Shown here piece by piece: positions 1-9,423 of a stretch of DNA of 31,212 nt. The stretch's first letter is position 1. Each line of letters begins with the position of its first letter. The notes beneath the pieces were generated by a model. It saw nothing but the letters and a program-made list of their open reading frames with translations, had not been told where the DNA came from and searched no databases. Source of the stretch: CAZGVV01 sp964529155 (GTDB lineage Bacteria; Pseudomonadota; Alphaproteobacteria; Rickettsiales; SXRF01); NCBI GenBank assembly GCA_964529155.1, contig CAZGVV010000019.1:1-31212 (forward strand). Reading direction: 5' to 3'. A program made the position numbers and the translations under genes.

Positions 1-270
1 TTCGTGGTGAAAGACGACAATAAAAGCGTGGAGCTGCGTGCTGTAACATTGGCACTCACCGAAGATGAAATCGCCGTGATCGAAAGTGGCGTTCAAGAAG
101 GTGAGCAAGTGGTGGTGGATGGCATGGCTAAGCTGCAAGATGGCAGCAAAATCCGGGTGCAATGTATTCCAAAAGAAGGGAGTCCATGCCCTGATGCCGA
201 GGAAAAAGCCGACGCGAAAGCAACATCCGGGCATCGAAAAGCGTCTGGATCCCGGCCTGCACGGGAATAA
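1..270 (+). CDS. RND efflux periplasmic adaptor, C-terminal end (MdtA-like, partial)
   Basis: Only the last 89 codons of a membrane-fusion (HlyD/MdtA-type) adaptor are in the window; the frame is open at base 1 and stops with TAA at 268-270. The visible part has the membrane-proximal beta pattern of these adaptors: VELRAVTL, then IESGVQEGEQVVVDGMAKLQDGSKI, where 'GL.GE.VV..G...L..G..V' is the usual ending of MdtA/AcrA relatives. After that comes a Cys-containing, charged tail. In the complex this periplasmic protein joins the inner-membrane pump to the outer-membrane channel. The next gene starts 3 bp after the stop, so the genes are co-transcribed. The last dozen residues are encoded by a REP-like palindrome, so the tail may be an acquired extension. 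The adaptor assignment is firm from fragment plus context; the exact subfamily is inferred from the two pumps downstream. Confidence 0.85.
   Translation, partial: FVVKDDNKSVELRAVTLALTEDEIAVIESGVQEGEQVVVDGMAKLQDGSKIRVQCIPKEGSPCPDAEEKADAKATSGHRKASGSRPARE
245..268. repeat. REP-like palindrome inside the 3' end of the adaptor gene
   Basis: The bases tctggatcccg-gcctgca-cgggaat form an inverted repeat (tcccg at 50-54 of this line pairs with cggga at 262-266). They resemble the very common proteobacterial palindromes of the form 'tctggattcccgc...gcgggaatga'. The palindrome supplies the last codons and stop region of the adaptor gene. Family membership is from memory of such repeats; I found no second clear copy in this window. 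Confidence 0.4.
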
Positions 271-273
271 ATA

Positions 274-3200
274 ATGAACGTCTCCGCTCCTTTCATCGCA
301 CGGCCCGTAGCGACGACATTATTGGCCATCGCGATATTGCTGGGCGGCATATTGGGGTATCGGATGCTTCCGGTATCTGCGCTTCCGCAAGTGGATTTTC
401 CGACCATTCAAGTCACCACGCAATTACCAGGCGCCAGTGCAGATACCATGTCCACTTTGGTAACTGCGCCCCTTGAACGGCAGTTTGGATTGATTCCAGG
501 CTTAAACATTATGCTCTCCACCAGCTCGGAAGGGGTAAGCGCTATTACCCTGCAATTCGATTTAAGCGAGGATTTAGATACTGCGGCGGAAGACGTGCAG
601 GCAGCCATCAGCGCGGCGCGTGGCGTATTGCCGCCGAATCTTCCTTATCCGCCCGCGTATTCCAAGGTGAATCCGGCGGACCCACCCATTATGACGCTGG
701 CGCTAACGTCCGATATTTTGCCGATGACCAAAGTCAATGATTTAGCTGATACGCTCATCGCTCAGAAACTCAGCCAAATAGGCGGGGTGGGGCGTGTGCT
801 AACCGAAGGCGGCCAGCGCCCGGCATTTCGTATCCAGCTTGATCCGGCGCGGTTAGCCGGTTATGGGCTGACACTGGAAGATGCGCGCGCAACCCTTGCT
901 AAGGCCAACGTAAATTTACCCAAGGGCAGTTTTGATGGCCGGACACAGTCCCTTGTTTTAAATGTGAACGACCAAATCACCGATGCTGAAACCTACCGCT
1001 CCATTATACTGGCCGTTCACAATGGAACCACGGTGCGAGTGCGGGATGTGGGGCAGGTGATTGAGGGGGTGGAAAATATCAAAGCCGGGGGCTGGGTAAA
1101 CGGGAAACCTGCCGTGATCATAGATGTACAAAAGCAACCCGGTGCTAATATCGTTGCCACGGCAGAGCGTATTCAGGAAGCATTGCCAGGCATTACTACA
1201 GCGATTCCCGCCGGTATCAAACTGGAAGTATTGGCTGACCGCACGGAAACTATTCGCGCATCCGTAGCGGATGTACGGTTTACGCTTATCATCACCATCA
1301 TATTAGTGATTTTTGTTATCTACCTTTTCTTACGCTCGGCACGGGCCACTATTATTCCAGGAATTGCGCTGCCACTTTCACTTATTGCCACCTTCGGGAT
1401 TATGTCCCTTTGTGGGTTTTCATTGGACAATTTGTCCTTAATGGCGCTCACCATTTCCGCTGGTTTTGTGGTGGATGATGCCATCGTGATGATTGAGAAC
1501 ATCGTGCGTTATATTGAGCAGGGCGAAAAACCTTTGATTGCGGCATATAAAGGCGCAAAAGAAATTGGATTTACTGTTATTTCACTCACCGTATCGCTCA
1601 TTGCGGTATTTATTCCATTGCTATTTATGCAAGGGATCGTGGGCCGATTATTCCGGGAATTTGCGCTGACACTGACCATTGCCGTATTGGTCTCGGCTGT
1701 CATTTCCCTTACGCTTACACCTATGATGTGCGGCCGTATGCTCAAAGCAGGGCAAGTCAACCATGAGGAAGGCAAAAACGCGAAAGGCTTTTTTGGCCGC
1801 ATGCACCGGGGATATGCCGATAGTTTGCAATGGGTACTGGTGCGTCAGAAATGGACGTTACTGGTGACATTGCTGACATTAGTGGCAACTGTGGTGCTCT
1901 ACATGGTTGCACCTAAGGGATTCTTGCCTCTGCAGGATACCGGGCAAATTATTGTGGCAACAGATGCCCCAGAGAGCGTTTCTTTTGCCGAAATGTCGCG
2001 GTTGCAAGAACAGGTGGCGGCTGTAATGCAAAAAGAAAAAGATGTAGTCTCTGTTGCGTCATTCCTGGGCGTTGGCGCGATGAATGCTACACCTAATACA
2101 GGCCATATGACATTGGTGCTTAAACCTAAAAATAAGCGCGATTCAGTTGAAAAAATTGTAGCACGATTATCGGATGCAATGACCGATGTGCCGGGAATTA
2201 ATGTGCATATGCAACCCGCGCAGGACATCCAAATCGGCGCACGCATCAGCCGCACGCAATATCAATATACGCTCACTGACCTCAATGCGGTGGAGCTGGA
2301 GGAATGGACAGAAAAATTACAGGAAAAACTCGCTGCGATGCATATATTCACCGACATTGCGAGTGATCAGGAAAATGGCGGTTTAAAAGTTGATATACAT
2401 ATTGACCGTGACGCCGCCGCACGCTTTGGCGTTTTGCCTCAAGCCATTGATGATATTTTATATGATGCTTTTGGCCAGCGTCAGATCACAACGGTATATT
2501 CACAGGCAAACCAGTATCATGTGATTCTGGAAGTTCCTCCGCAATACCGGCAAGATCCGGCGGCGCTCGGGAGTTTATATATACGTGGTAATGCGAATAC
2601 CGGCAGCTCCAGCAACATGAATGGAACCGCTGCCAGTACTGTAAATAGGTTGGTGCCACTTCGGTCCATTGCTACCATTCGTGTCGTCAATAGCCCGCTT
2701 TCCGTTACTCACCAGGGCGTATTTCCTGCATCCACGCTTAGCTTTAATTTGGCCCCCGGGGTATCGCTCGGGAAAGCCATGGAAGTGATTGATCGCGTAG
2801 AATCGTCATTGGGAATGCCGGATACGATTGCAGGGAATTACAGTGGTGACGCTGCGGAATTTCGTTCTTCTTTGGCAGGAGAGCCGTTGTTAATTTTGGC
2901 TGCAATAATCGTAATTTATATTGTCCTTGGCATGCTGTATGAGAGTACAATTCACCCGATTACCATTCTTTCCACTCTGCCTTCTGCCGGTGTCGGGGCA
3001 TTGCTTGCGCTAATGATTACCGGGCAGGATTTATCGCTGGTTGCGCTTATCGGCATTATTCTGCTCATGGGAATAGTAAAGAAAAACGCGATTATGATGA
3101 TCGATTTTGCGCTGGTAGCAGAGCGTGAGCAGGGCATGACGCCGGAACAAGCTATATATCAAGCATGCCTTATGCGTTTCCGGCCAATCATGATGACCAC

Positions 3201-3390
3201 CATGGCGGCACTGCTCGGTGCACTTCCGCTTGCATTTGATAATGGTATGGGGGCAGAGCTCCGCAGGCCGCTTGGTATCTCCATCGTGGGTGGGCTCTTA
3301 TTGTCTCAATTACTGACACTTTATACTACTCCGGTCATTTACCTGGGAATGGATAGGGTCAAAGCGCGGATCAGCGGGAGAGGGCGATGA
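274..3390 (+). CDS. mdtB: RND efflux pump, MdtB/MuxB-like inner-membrane subunit
   Basis: A 1038-residue proton-driven RND transporter of the HAE1 family, full length. The N-terminus (ARPVATTLLAIAILLGG, then LPVSALPQVDFPTIQV) closely follows E. coli MdtB. TM4 carries the paired acidic residues Asp401-Asp402 in GFVVDDAIVMIEN, and TM10 has the matching lysine (Lys936/937 in GIVKKNAIMMIDFA), so the proton relay is intact. Two large periplasmic loops lie between TM1-TM2 and TM7-TM8. A second pump of the MdtC type follows with a 4-bp ATGA overlap. MdtB and MdtC work as a mixed trimer in characterised systems, so a B2C heteromer is likely here. Family substrates include bile salts, novobiocin and other amphiphiles; the substrate here is unknown. 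Confidence 0.93.
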   Translation: MNVSAPFIARPVATTLLAIAILLGGILGYRMLPVSALPQVDFPTIQVTTQLPGASADTMSTLVTAPLERQFGLIPGLNIMLSTSSEGVSAITLQFDLSEDLDTAAEDVQAAISAARGVLPPNLPYPPAYSKVNPADPPIMTLALTSDILPMTKVNDLADTLIAQKLSQIGGVGRVLTEGGQRPAFRIQLDPARLAGYGLTLEDARATLAKANVNLPKGSFDGRTQSLVLNVNDQITDAETYRSIILAVHNGTTVRVRDVGQVIEGVENIKAGGWVNGKPAVIIDVQKQPGANIVATAERIQEALPGITTAIPAGIKLEVLADRTETIRASVADVRFTLIITIILVIFVIYLFLRSARATIIPGIALPLSLIATFGIMSLCGFSLDNLSLMALTISAGFVVDDAIVMIENIVRYIEQGEKPLIAAYKGAKEIGFTVISLTVSLIAVFIPLLFMQGIVGRLFREFALTLTIAVLVSAVISLTLTPMMCGRMLKAGQVNHEEGKNAKGFFGRMHRGYADSLQWVLVRQKWTLLVTLLTLVATVVLYMVAPKGFLPLQDTGQIIVATDAPESVSFAEMSRLQEQVAAVMQKEKDVVSVASFLGVGAMNATPNTGHMTLVLKPKNKRDSVEKIVARLSDAMTDVPGINVHMQPAQDIQIGARISRTQYQYTLTDLNAVELEEWTEKLQEKLAAMHIFTDIASDQENGGLKVDIHIDRDAAARFGVLPQAIDDILYDAFGQRQITTVYSQANQYHVILEVPPQYRQDPAALGSLYIRGNANTGSSSNMNGTAASTVNRLVPLRSIATIRVVNSPLSVTHQGVFPASTLSFNLAPGVSLGKAMEVIDRVESSLGMPDTIAGNYSGDAAEFRSSLAGEPLLILAAIIVIYIVLGMLYESTIHPITILSTLPSAGVGALLALMITGQDLSLVALIGIILLMGIVKKNAIMMIDFALVAEREQGMTPEQAIYQACLMRFRPIMMTTMAALLGALPLAFDNGMGAELRRPLGISIVGGLLLSQLLTLYTTPVIYLGMDRVKARISGRGR

Positions 3391-6300
3391 ATGTTCCTCC
3401 TTCAGACCCTGAGCATCTAAGCTTGGCTGAGCTGTGTATTACACGGCCAGTGGGAACGTTCCTGCTGGCGATCGGGTTATTTTTAGTGGGTATTGTCGCG
3501 TTCTTTTTACTCCCGGTTGCTCCCTTGCCACGCATGGAATTTCCTACCATCAATGTGTCCGCACGATTGCCAGGCGCAGACCCCATCACCATGGCCGCAA
3601 CCGTTGCAGCACCGCTGGAGCGCAGGCTGGGGCAAATTGCAGGCGTGAATGAGCTAACCTCTACCAGTGCGCAAGGCTCTGCTAACATTACTGCACAATT
3701 TGATTTAGAACGTGACATTGAAGGTGCAGCGCATGATGTGCAGGCGGCAATTAACGCGTCCGGCAGTGATTTGCCAGTGGATTTGCCCAATCCTCCCACT
3801 TACCGTAAAGCTAACCCTGCAGCTTCGCCCATTTTAATTTTAGCAGTAACATCCGATACCTTATCGCTTGGTAAGTTATATGATGCCTCTGACTCCATCT
3901 TAGCACAGCGTATTTCGCAGATTAATGGTGTGGCGCAAGTAACGTTAAGTGGTTCAGACAAACCGGCAGTACGCGTGCAAGTGGATCCGGCGGCGCTCTC
4001 CGCCTATGGCATAGGGCTGGAAGATGTGCGCACGCTCATCTCCGAATCTAATATTAACCGTCCTAAAGGGGTATTGGATGGGCCTAAGCAGGGCATGGTT
4101 ATTGGGACCAATGACCAATTAAAAAATGCCGAGGATTATGGAGCGTTAATTTTACGCGCCGGTAATGGAAGTACTCTGCGGCTAAGCGATGTGGCGCAAG
4201 TTACAGACGGTGTAGAAAACAGTCGGCAAACAGGTTGGTATAATCTTGGCAAAGGTGTGCTTATCATTATTCAAAAGCAGGCTGACGCCAATGTGATCGA
4301 TACGGTAGAGCGTATTAAAGATGTGTTGCCGCAACTGGAAGCGTGGATGCCGGCGGGAACAAAAGTTTCCGTACTGAACGACCGCACCCAAACCATCCGT
4401 GCCTCAGTGCATGACGTAGAAATAACATTGATGATTTCTATCGCCTTAGTGATCTTGGTTGTGCTGTTCGCACTTGGCCGGGTAACGCCCACACTTGCGG
4501 CGTGCGTAACCGTGCCGTTATCGCTTGCCGGCACATTCGCGGTGATGTGGCNNNNNNNNNNATATCTCGCTGATGGCAATTGTGATTTCCGTCGGCTTTG
4601 TGGTGGATGACGCCATCGTGATGATCGAAAACATATCGCATTACGTTGAACGCGGTATGCCACCGCTGCAGGCGGCGGTAAAAGGTGCGCGGGAAATCAC
4701 TTTTACCGTGCTTTCTATCAGTATTTCACTGATCGCTGTATTTATCCCGTTGCTTTTTATGGGGGGAATTATTGGTCGCATGTTCCGCGAGTTTGCCGTG
4801 ACATTATCGGTTGCAGTTGCCGTTTCCGCCGTGGTTTCATTAACGGTAACGCCTGCGTTTTTTGCCCATTTAATGGTATGGCGCAGGCGAAAAGGCCACA
4901 GTGTGATGCATCAGACTCATATGGGAGAGCGCATGTTTGCGCGCTTAGAAGGCAGTTATCGCCGTAATTTAGTCTGGGTGATGCGTCACCAGGGTATGAT
5001 GTTGCTCGTATTACTGGTCACTGTTGCCAGCACGATTGCGTTTTACATTTATATCCCCTGGAATGGATTCCCTCAGCAGGATACCGGCATGATCATGGGA
5101 ACCACCGAGGCGCGTACTGATATCTCGTTTACTGCCATGGGTGAGAAACAATTAGAAGTATCGCGTATCGTACTGAAAGACCCGGCGGTTGCAGGGATGG
5201 GGTCATTTGTCGGTTCAGGTGGATTTATTGCTACAGGGAATCAGGGGCGTATGTTTATTACCCTGAAGCCCATGAGAGAGCGTGATGCCAATGCAGATCA
5301 GATTATTGCGCGGCTCAGGCCAAAGCTTGCAAAAGTGGAGGGTGTGTCAACTTTTTTACAGGCAGCCCAGGATATCCGCGTTGGTGGCCGGGCAACAAAA
5401 GCACAATATCAATTTGCCTTATGGAGTGAGTCGTTGGATGAGTTGCGGGAATGGACGCCTAAATTAATTGAGAAATTACGTAGCGCACCTTCAATTACCG
5501 ACCTATCCAGTGATCAGGACGCAGCAGGGCATCAATTAAATATCATCGTCGATCGGGATGCGGCAACGCGACTTGGCGTGGATATGCAAATGATAGACCA
5601 AATACTGCAGGACGCTTTCGCTCAGCGTCAGGTGTCGATTATATATGAGAAGCATAATCAGTACCATGTGGTGATGGAAGTAGCCCCGGATGCCCAGCGA
5701 GGTCCCTCCGCGCTTGACCATATATTTGTTCCGGCGGCAGATGGCGCGCTGGTTAAGCTTTCAGCATTTTCACACACCGAAATGGGAACGGCGCCCATTT
5801 CAGTAATGCATCAAGGCCAATTTCCTGCAGCAACGTTAAGTTTTAATCTTCCACCAGATGCTTCACTCAGTGATGCCACCGCACATATTAAAGAAGCCAG
5901 TGCTGCCATCGGCATGCCATCCAGCATTCGCAGCGGATTTGCCGGTAATGCGAAAGCATTCGCTGACTCCATGAGTGGTGAACCTGTGCTCATCGTAGCG
6001 GCGCTTCTGTGTATTTATATTGTAATTGGCGTGCTGTATGAAAGCGCTCTGCACCCACTGACTATTTTATCTACCTTGCCGTCAGCCGGTCTTGGAGCGC
6101 TCTTGGCCCTGAAGCTTACCGACATTAACATGTCGTTGATTGGGTTGATCGGTGTCATACTGCTGATGGGGATTGTAAAGAAAAATGGCATCATGCTGGT
6201 AGATTTCGCCATTGTTGCCGAGCGGGAAGGAAAAACGCCCCAAGAGGCGATGCTGGAAGCCTGTAGCCGCCGCTTCCGGCCTATTCTGATGACAACCATT

Positions 6301-6501
6301 GCCGCCGTGCTCGGCGCGCTTCCATTGGCGCTTTCCATGGGTAATGGAGGTGAGCTGCGCAGGCCGCTGGGCGTGGCTATTGTGGGCGGATTGATTGTAT
6401 CGCAGCTGCTTACGCTCTATACTACCCCTGTTGTATATTTGGCATTAGGGCGAGCAAAAGAGCGTATGGCTCGACGGGTAAGAAAGTTGAGGGCGGCATG
6501 A
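3387..6501 (+). CDS. mdtC: RND efflux pump, MdtC/MuxC-like subunit, interrupted by an assembly gap
   Basis: The second RND pump paralogue begins at ATG 3387, which overlaps the preceding stop as ATGA. The N-terminal part (ITRPVGTFLLAIGLFLVG; LPVAPLPRMEFPTINV) and GRVTPTLAACVTVPLSL before the gap match MdtC. Ten N at 4552-4561 split the reading frame: the left part ends ...FAVMW and the right part resumes in another frame with ISLMAIVISVGFVVDDAIVMIEN. By comparison with MdtC and with the upstream paralogue, eight residues belong between Trp and Ile, so the true gap should be about 21 bases, which also restores the frame. The total would be about 1040 residues, normal for the family. The TM4 Asp pair and TM10 lysine (GIVKKNGIMLVDFA) are present. 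I regard the gene as intact in the organism, not as a pseudogene. Confidence 0.92.
4552..4561. other. Assembly gap (10 N) in the second RND pump gene
   Basis: A run of exactly ten N falls just before TM4 of the MdtC-like pump. The coding frames on its two sides differ by one base, so ten is a placeholder and not the measured length. About 21 missing bases would supply the eight residues found there in MdtC relatives. Confidence 0.95.
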
Positions 6502-7883
6502 GGATTTATTTTGCACTGGCAGTGTCATTGCTGCTTTCCGGTTGCGTATTATGGCATGATTTTGAAGCCCCCAAACAAGAAACCCAATCTACCTGGACGA
6601 ATGCAGAAGCTGCTGCGGTATGGCCACCAACGGATTGGTGGACGCAATTTAATGCCCCCGAACTCACCGCGTTAATGCAGCAAGCGCAAACTGCTAATCT
6701 GGATCTACAAGCAGCGGAAGCCCGTGTGCGCCAGGCGGATGCACAACTTAGTATTGCCGGTTCGCCACTATTTCCAAGCCTGCAATTAGGAGGCGATGCA
6801 CAGCGTGCGCGTGCTGCAAGTCGGGGGAATACGGTATTTAAAAGCGGTGTTGTGGACAGTGTCAGTGCCAGTTTAAGTGCATCTTATGAGCTGGATTTCT
6901 GGGGTAAAAACTGGGCGGCGCGTGAAGCACAATCAGCCACATTGCTTGGGTGGAAATATGATTATGAAGTTGTGGCCCTTACCGTAACCAGCAGCGTAGC
7001 TAACACGTATTTTGATCTGCTTGCCACCAATGAGCGTTTGGCAGTTGCACAGGTTAATTTAGCCAATGCACAATATTTACTTGAAATGCTCAAACGGCGT
7101 TTTAACGAAGGACTGATTTCTGCGCTCGAAATCGCGCAGCAAGAAAACATACTGGCCGTGCAACAGGCGACCATTCCGCCTTTGGAACTACAACGCCAGC
7201 AAGATATTGGGGCATTAGCGGTACTTCTGGGCAAGCTTCCCCAAAGCCTGGAGTTACCCGTTACGTCACTGGCGGCCATTGCGCCGCCGGAAGTGTCGGC
7301 TGGTTTGCCTTCGGAATTGCTATTACGTCGCCCGGATGTACAGGAAGCTGAAGCCAATCTGGCGGCTGCGCATGCTAACATCATTATTGCCCGTGCTGCC
7401 TTTTTCCCAAGCATTGCGCTTACCGGAGAAAGAGGGTTTGCGAGTTCAACATTAGCTTCGCTGGTTGGGCCAAATAGTGTGCTTTGGTCTGTCGTGGCCT
7501 CGATTACTCAGCCTATTTTTCAAGGTGGCGCGCTAACGGGGCAGCTGGAGCAGACCCATGCGCGCTATGATGAATTGCTGGCGATGTACCGAAAAACCGC
7601 CATCGCTTCGTTTTCGGACGTAGAAAATGCCTTGACTGCCATCACGCAGGCGCAAGCCAGTGAAGCTGCACAACAGGCAGCGGTGGACAGTGCAGAGCGG
7701 GCTTATGGCTATTCGCAAGCGCAATTAAAAGAAGGAATTGTGGACATTACCAGCGTGCTTAACACCCAGCGCACCTTATTTACTGCGCAGGATGCATTAT
7801 TGCGGGCAAAAGTCACCCGGTTACAGGCGGTAGTGGGGTTGTATAAGGCGCTTGGGGGTGGGTGGAAGGCGGATAAGAGTTAA
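6498..7883 (+). CDS. Outer-membrane efflux channel lipoprotein, NodT/OprM family
   Basis: A 461-residue TolC-like outer-membrane factor, the exit duct of the tripartite pump. It has a lipoprotein signal peptide (MRIYFALAVSLL) with the lipobox LSGC, so cleavage and lipidation are expected at Cys16. Next comes the family start 'W....A......WW..F..PEL..L...A...N.DL..A'. Two repeats of the outer-membrane efflux domain follow, with LLLRRPDVQEAEANL in the middle, the hallmark of NodT/OprM proteins, and SYELDFWGK in the first repeat. The ATG overlaps the stop of the second pump by four bases (ATGA). The gene order adaptor-pump-pump-channel is that of Pseudomonas muxABC-opmB. No clear terminator was found in the 75 bases before ahcY. 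Confidence 0.93.
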   Translation: MRIYFALAVSLLLSGCVLWHDFEAPKQETQSTWTNAEAAAVWPPTDWWTQFNAPELTALMQQAQTANLDLQAAEARVRQADAQLSIAGSPLFPSLQLGGDAQRARAASRGNTVFKSGVVDSVSASLSASYELDFWGKNWAAREAQSATLLGWKYDYEVVALTVTSSVANTYFDLLATNERLAVAQVNLANAQYLLEMLKRRFNEGLISALEIAQQENILAVQQATIPPLELQRQQDIGALAVLLGKLPQSLELPVTSLAAIAPPEVSAGLPSELLLRRPDVQEAEANLAAAHANIIIARAAFFPSIALTGERGFASSTLASLVGPNSVLWSVVASITQPIFQGGALTGQLEQTHARYDELLAMYRKTAIASFSDVENALTAITQAQASEAAQQAAVDSAERAYGYSQAQLKEGIVDITSVLNTQRTLFTAQDALLRAKVTRLQAVVGLYKALGGGWKADKS

Positions 7884-7947
7884 GAGATTATTCTGCTTGT
7901 CATTCTAAGCATTTCCGCTAATTTCTGCCATTCTTCATTGTTTTTTT

Positions 7948-7953
7948 AAGGAG
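7948..7953 (+). promoter_or_regulatory. Ribosome binding site of ahcY
   Basis: AAGGAG lies five bases before ATG 7959. This favours 7959 over the in-frame ATG at 7965. Confidence 0.75.
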
Positions 7954-7958
7954 TTCCC

Positions 7959-9275
7959 ATGCCTATGTCTGCTAAAGCCGCTGCTGGTCAGCAAGATTAC
8001 AAAGTCGCCGATATTTCCCTCGCTCAATGGGGCCGCAATGAAATCAGCCTGGCGGAAACGGAAATGCCAGGGCTTATGGCGCTTCGTGAAGAATTCGGCA
8101 AAAAACAGCCGTTAAAAGGCGCGCGTATAGCCGGTTGCTTGCATATGACCGTGCAGACAGCGGTATTGATCGAAACATTAACTGCGCTAGGCGCGGAAGT
8201 GCGTTGGTCTTCCTGCAATATTTTCTCAACCCAGGACCAAGCAGCTTCGGCTATTGCCGCCACTGGCGTTCCTGTGTTTGCGTGGAAAGGCGAAACTGAA
8301 GAAGAATATGACTGGTGTGTAGAACAAACCATTCAGGGGCCAAATGGCTGGGTTCCAAATATGATTCTGGATGACGGTGGTGATTTAACACGCGTCATGC
8401 ATGAGAAATACCCGGCCATGATGAAAGAAGTACGCGGTATTTCGGAAGAAACCACCACTGGCGTACACCGCTTGCGTGAAATGGAAAAAGCGGGAAAGCT
8501 GATGGTTCCAGCTATCGACGTGAACAACTCCGTCACCAAATCCAAATTTGACAATCTATACGGCTGCCGTGAATCGCTGCCTGATGGTCTGAAACGTGCC
8601 ACTGATATCATGCTTGCCGGTAAAGTTGCCGTGGTTGCCGGATTCGGTGACGTGGGCAAAGGTTGCGCTGCTTCTCTCAAAGGCCAGGGGGCTCGCGTAA
8701 TCGTTACTGAAATTGATCCGATTTGCGCATTGCAGGCGGCAATGGAGGGCTACCAGGTGCTCACCATGGATCAAGCGGCCTCGCAAGGGGACATTTTCGT
8801 AACTGCAACAGGTAACGTGGATGTTATTACGCTTGAGCACATGCGCCAAATGCGTGACCGGGCGATTGTTTGCAACATTGGCCACTTTGATAGCGAAATC
8901 CAGGTGGCAGCGCTTCGCAACATGAAATGGAATGAAGTAAAACCACAAGTAGATGAAATCACATTCCCGGACGGCAAGCGTATCATTCTGCTGGCCAAAG
9001 GCCGTTTAGTGAATCTGGGCTGTGCGACAGGGCACCCAAGTTTCGTGATGAGCACATCATTCTCCAACCAGGTATTGGCGCAGATTGAATTGTGGAACAA
9101 TGCGAAAGCATATAAAAACAGTGTCTACGTATTGCCCAAGCAATTAGATGAAAAAGTTGCGGCCCTGCATCTGGCAAAGCTCGGTGTGAACTTGACCAAG
9201 CTTACCAAAGCACAATCCGATTACATCGGTGTTGCTGCTGAAGGACCGTTTAAACCGGAAGGCTATCGCTACTAA
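7959..9275 (+). CDS. ahcY: S-adenosylhomocysteine hydrolase (adenosylhomocysteinase)
   Basis: A 438-residue cytosolic NAD-dependent enzyme that splits S-adenosylhomocysteine into adenosine and homocysteine, removing the inhibitor of SAM-dependent methyltransferases. The catalytic landmarks are present: His62 in HMTVQTAVL, Asp139 in DDGGD, Glu164 in SEETTTGVH, Lys194/Asp198 in VTKSKFDN, the NAD loop GFGDVGKG at 228-235, and the conserved C-terminus GPFKPEGYRY. It lacks the roughly 35-40 residue insertion that most proteobacterial SahH proteins carry between DDGGD and SEETTTG; here HEKYPAMMKEVRG fills that space, as in eukaryotic enzymes. The start is supported by a good Shine-Dalgarno site. 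It lies 75 bp after the efflux operon and is followed by the divL homologue on the same strand. Confidence 0.97.
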   Translation: MPMSAKAAAGQQDYKVADISLAQWGRNEISLAETEMPGLMALREEFGKKQPLKGARIAGCLHMTVQTAVLIETLTALGAEVRWSSCNIFSTQDQAASAIAATGVPVFAWKGETEEEYDWCVEQTIQGPNGWVPNMILDDGGDLTRVMHEKYPAMMKEVRGISEETTTGVHRLREMEKAGKLMVPAIDVNNSVTKSKFDNLYGCRESLPDGLKRATDIMLAGKVAVVAGFGDVGKGCAASLKGQGARVIVTEIDPICALQAAMEGYQVLTMDQAASQGDIFVTATGNVDVITLEHMRQMRDRAIVCNIGHFDSEIQVAALRNMKWNEVKPQVDEITFPDGKRIILLAKGRLVNLGCATGHPSFVMSTSFSNQVLAQIELWNNAKAYKNSVYVLPKQLDEKVAALHLAKLGVNLTKLTKAQSDYIGVAAEGPFKPEGYRY

Positions 9276-9353
9276 AATTACATGCGTTGATGATGTGAGT
9301 TGCAAAATATTGATGCTGCTCACAATGAATCATTCGCACTGTGCATATTGCTA

Positions 9354-9406
9354 GTTGCGAGTTGTGAGTAGGAGGTATAGTTTTCTTCCTATTCGCAACT
9401 CGCAAC
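9354..9406 (+). repeat. Long hairpin between ahcY and divL
   Basis: A 22-base left arm (9354-9375, starting gttgcgagttg) pairs with 9385-9406 (ending caactcgcaac) around a 9-base loop. The three departures from perfect symmetry are all G-U compatible in RNA, so the whole arm can pair. No U-tract follows, so it is not a classical intrinsic terminator. A further copy of attcgcaact at 9410-9419 repeats the motif at 9391-9400. It could be an RNA processing or stability element, a protein-binding site or a repeat-family member. It also argues against any divL start upstream of about 9410. Confidence 0.7.
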
Positions 9407-9423
9407 ATTATTCGCAACTGCTC

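Noticed and set aside
7884..7958. SAM or SAH riboswitch in the ahcY leader
   Set aside because: Only 75 bases, and I found none of the conserved cores I know for these riboswitches.
9355..9423. Extension of divL upstream to about 9355
   Set aside because: The extension would run through the 22-bp hairpin and has no Shine-Dalgarno; ATG 9424 or 9478 is more likely.
9276..9423. Intrinsic terminator of ahcY
   Set aside because: The hairpin is strong, but no T-run follows its right arm.
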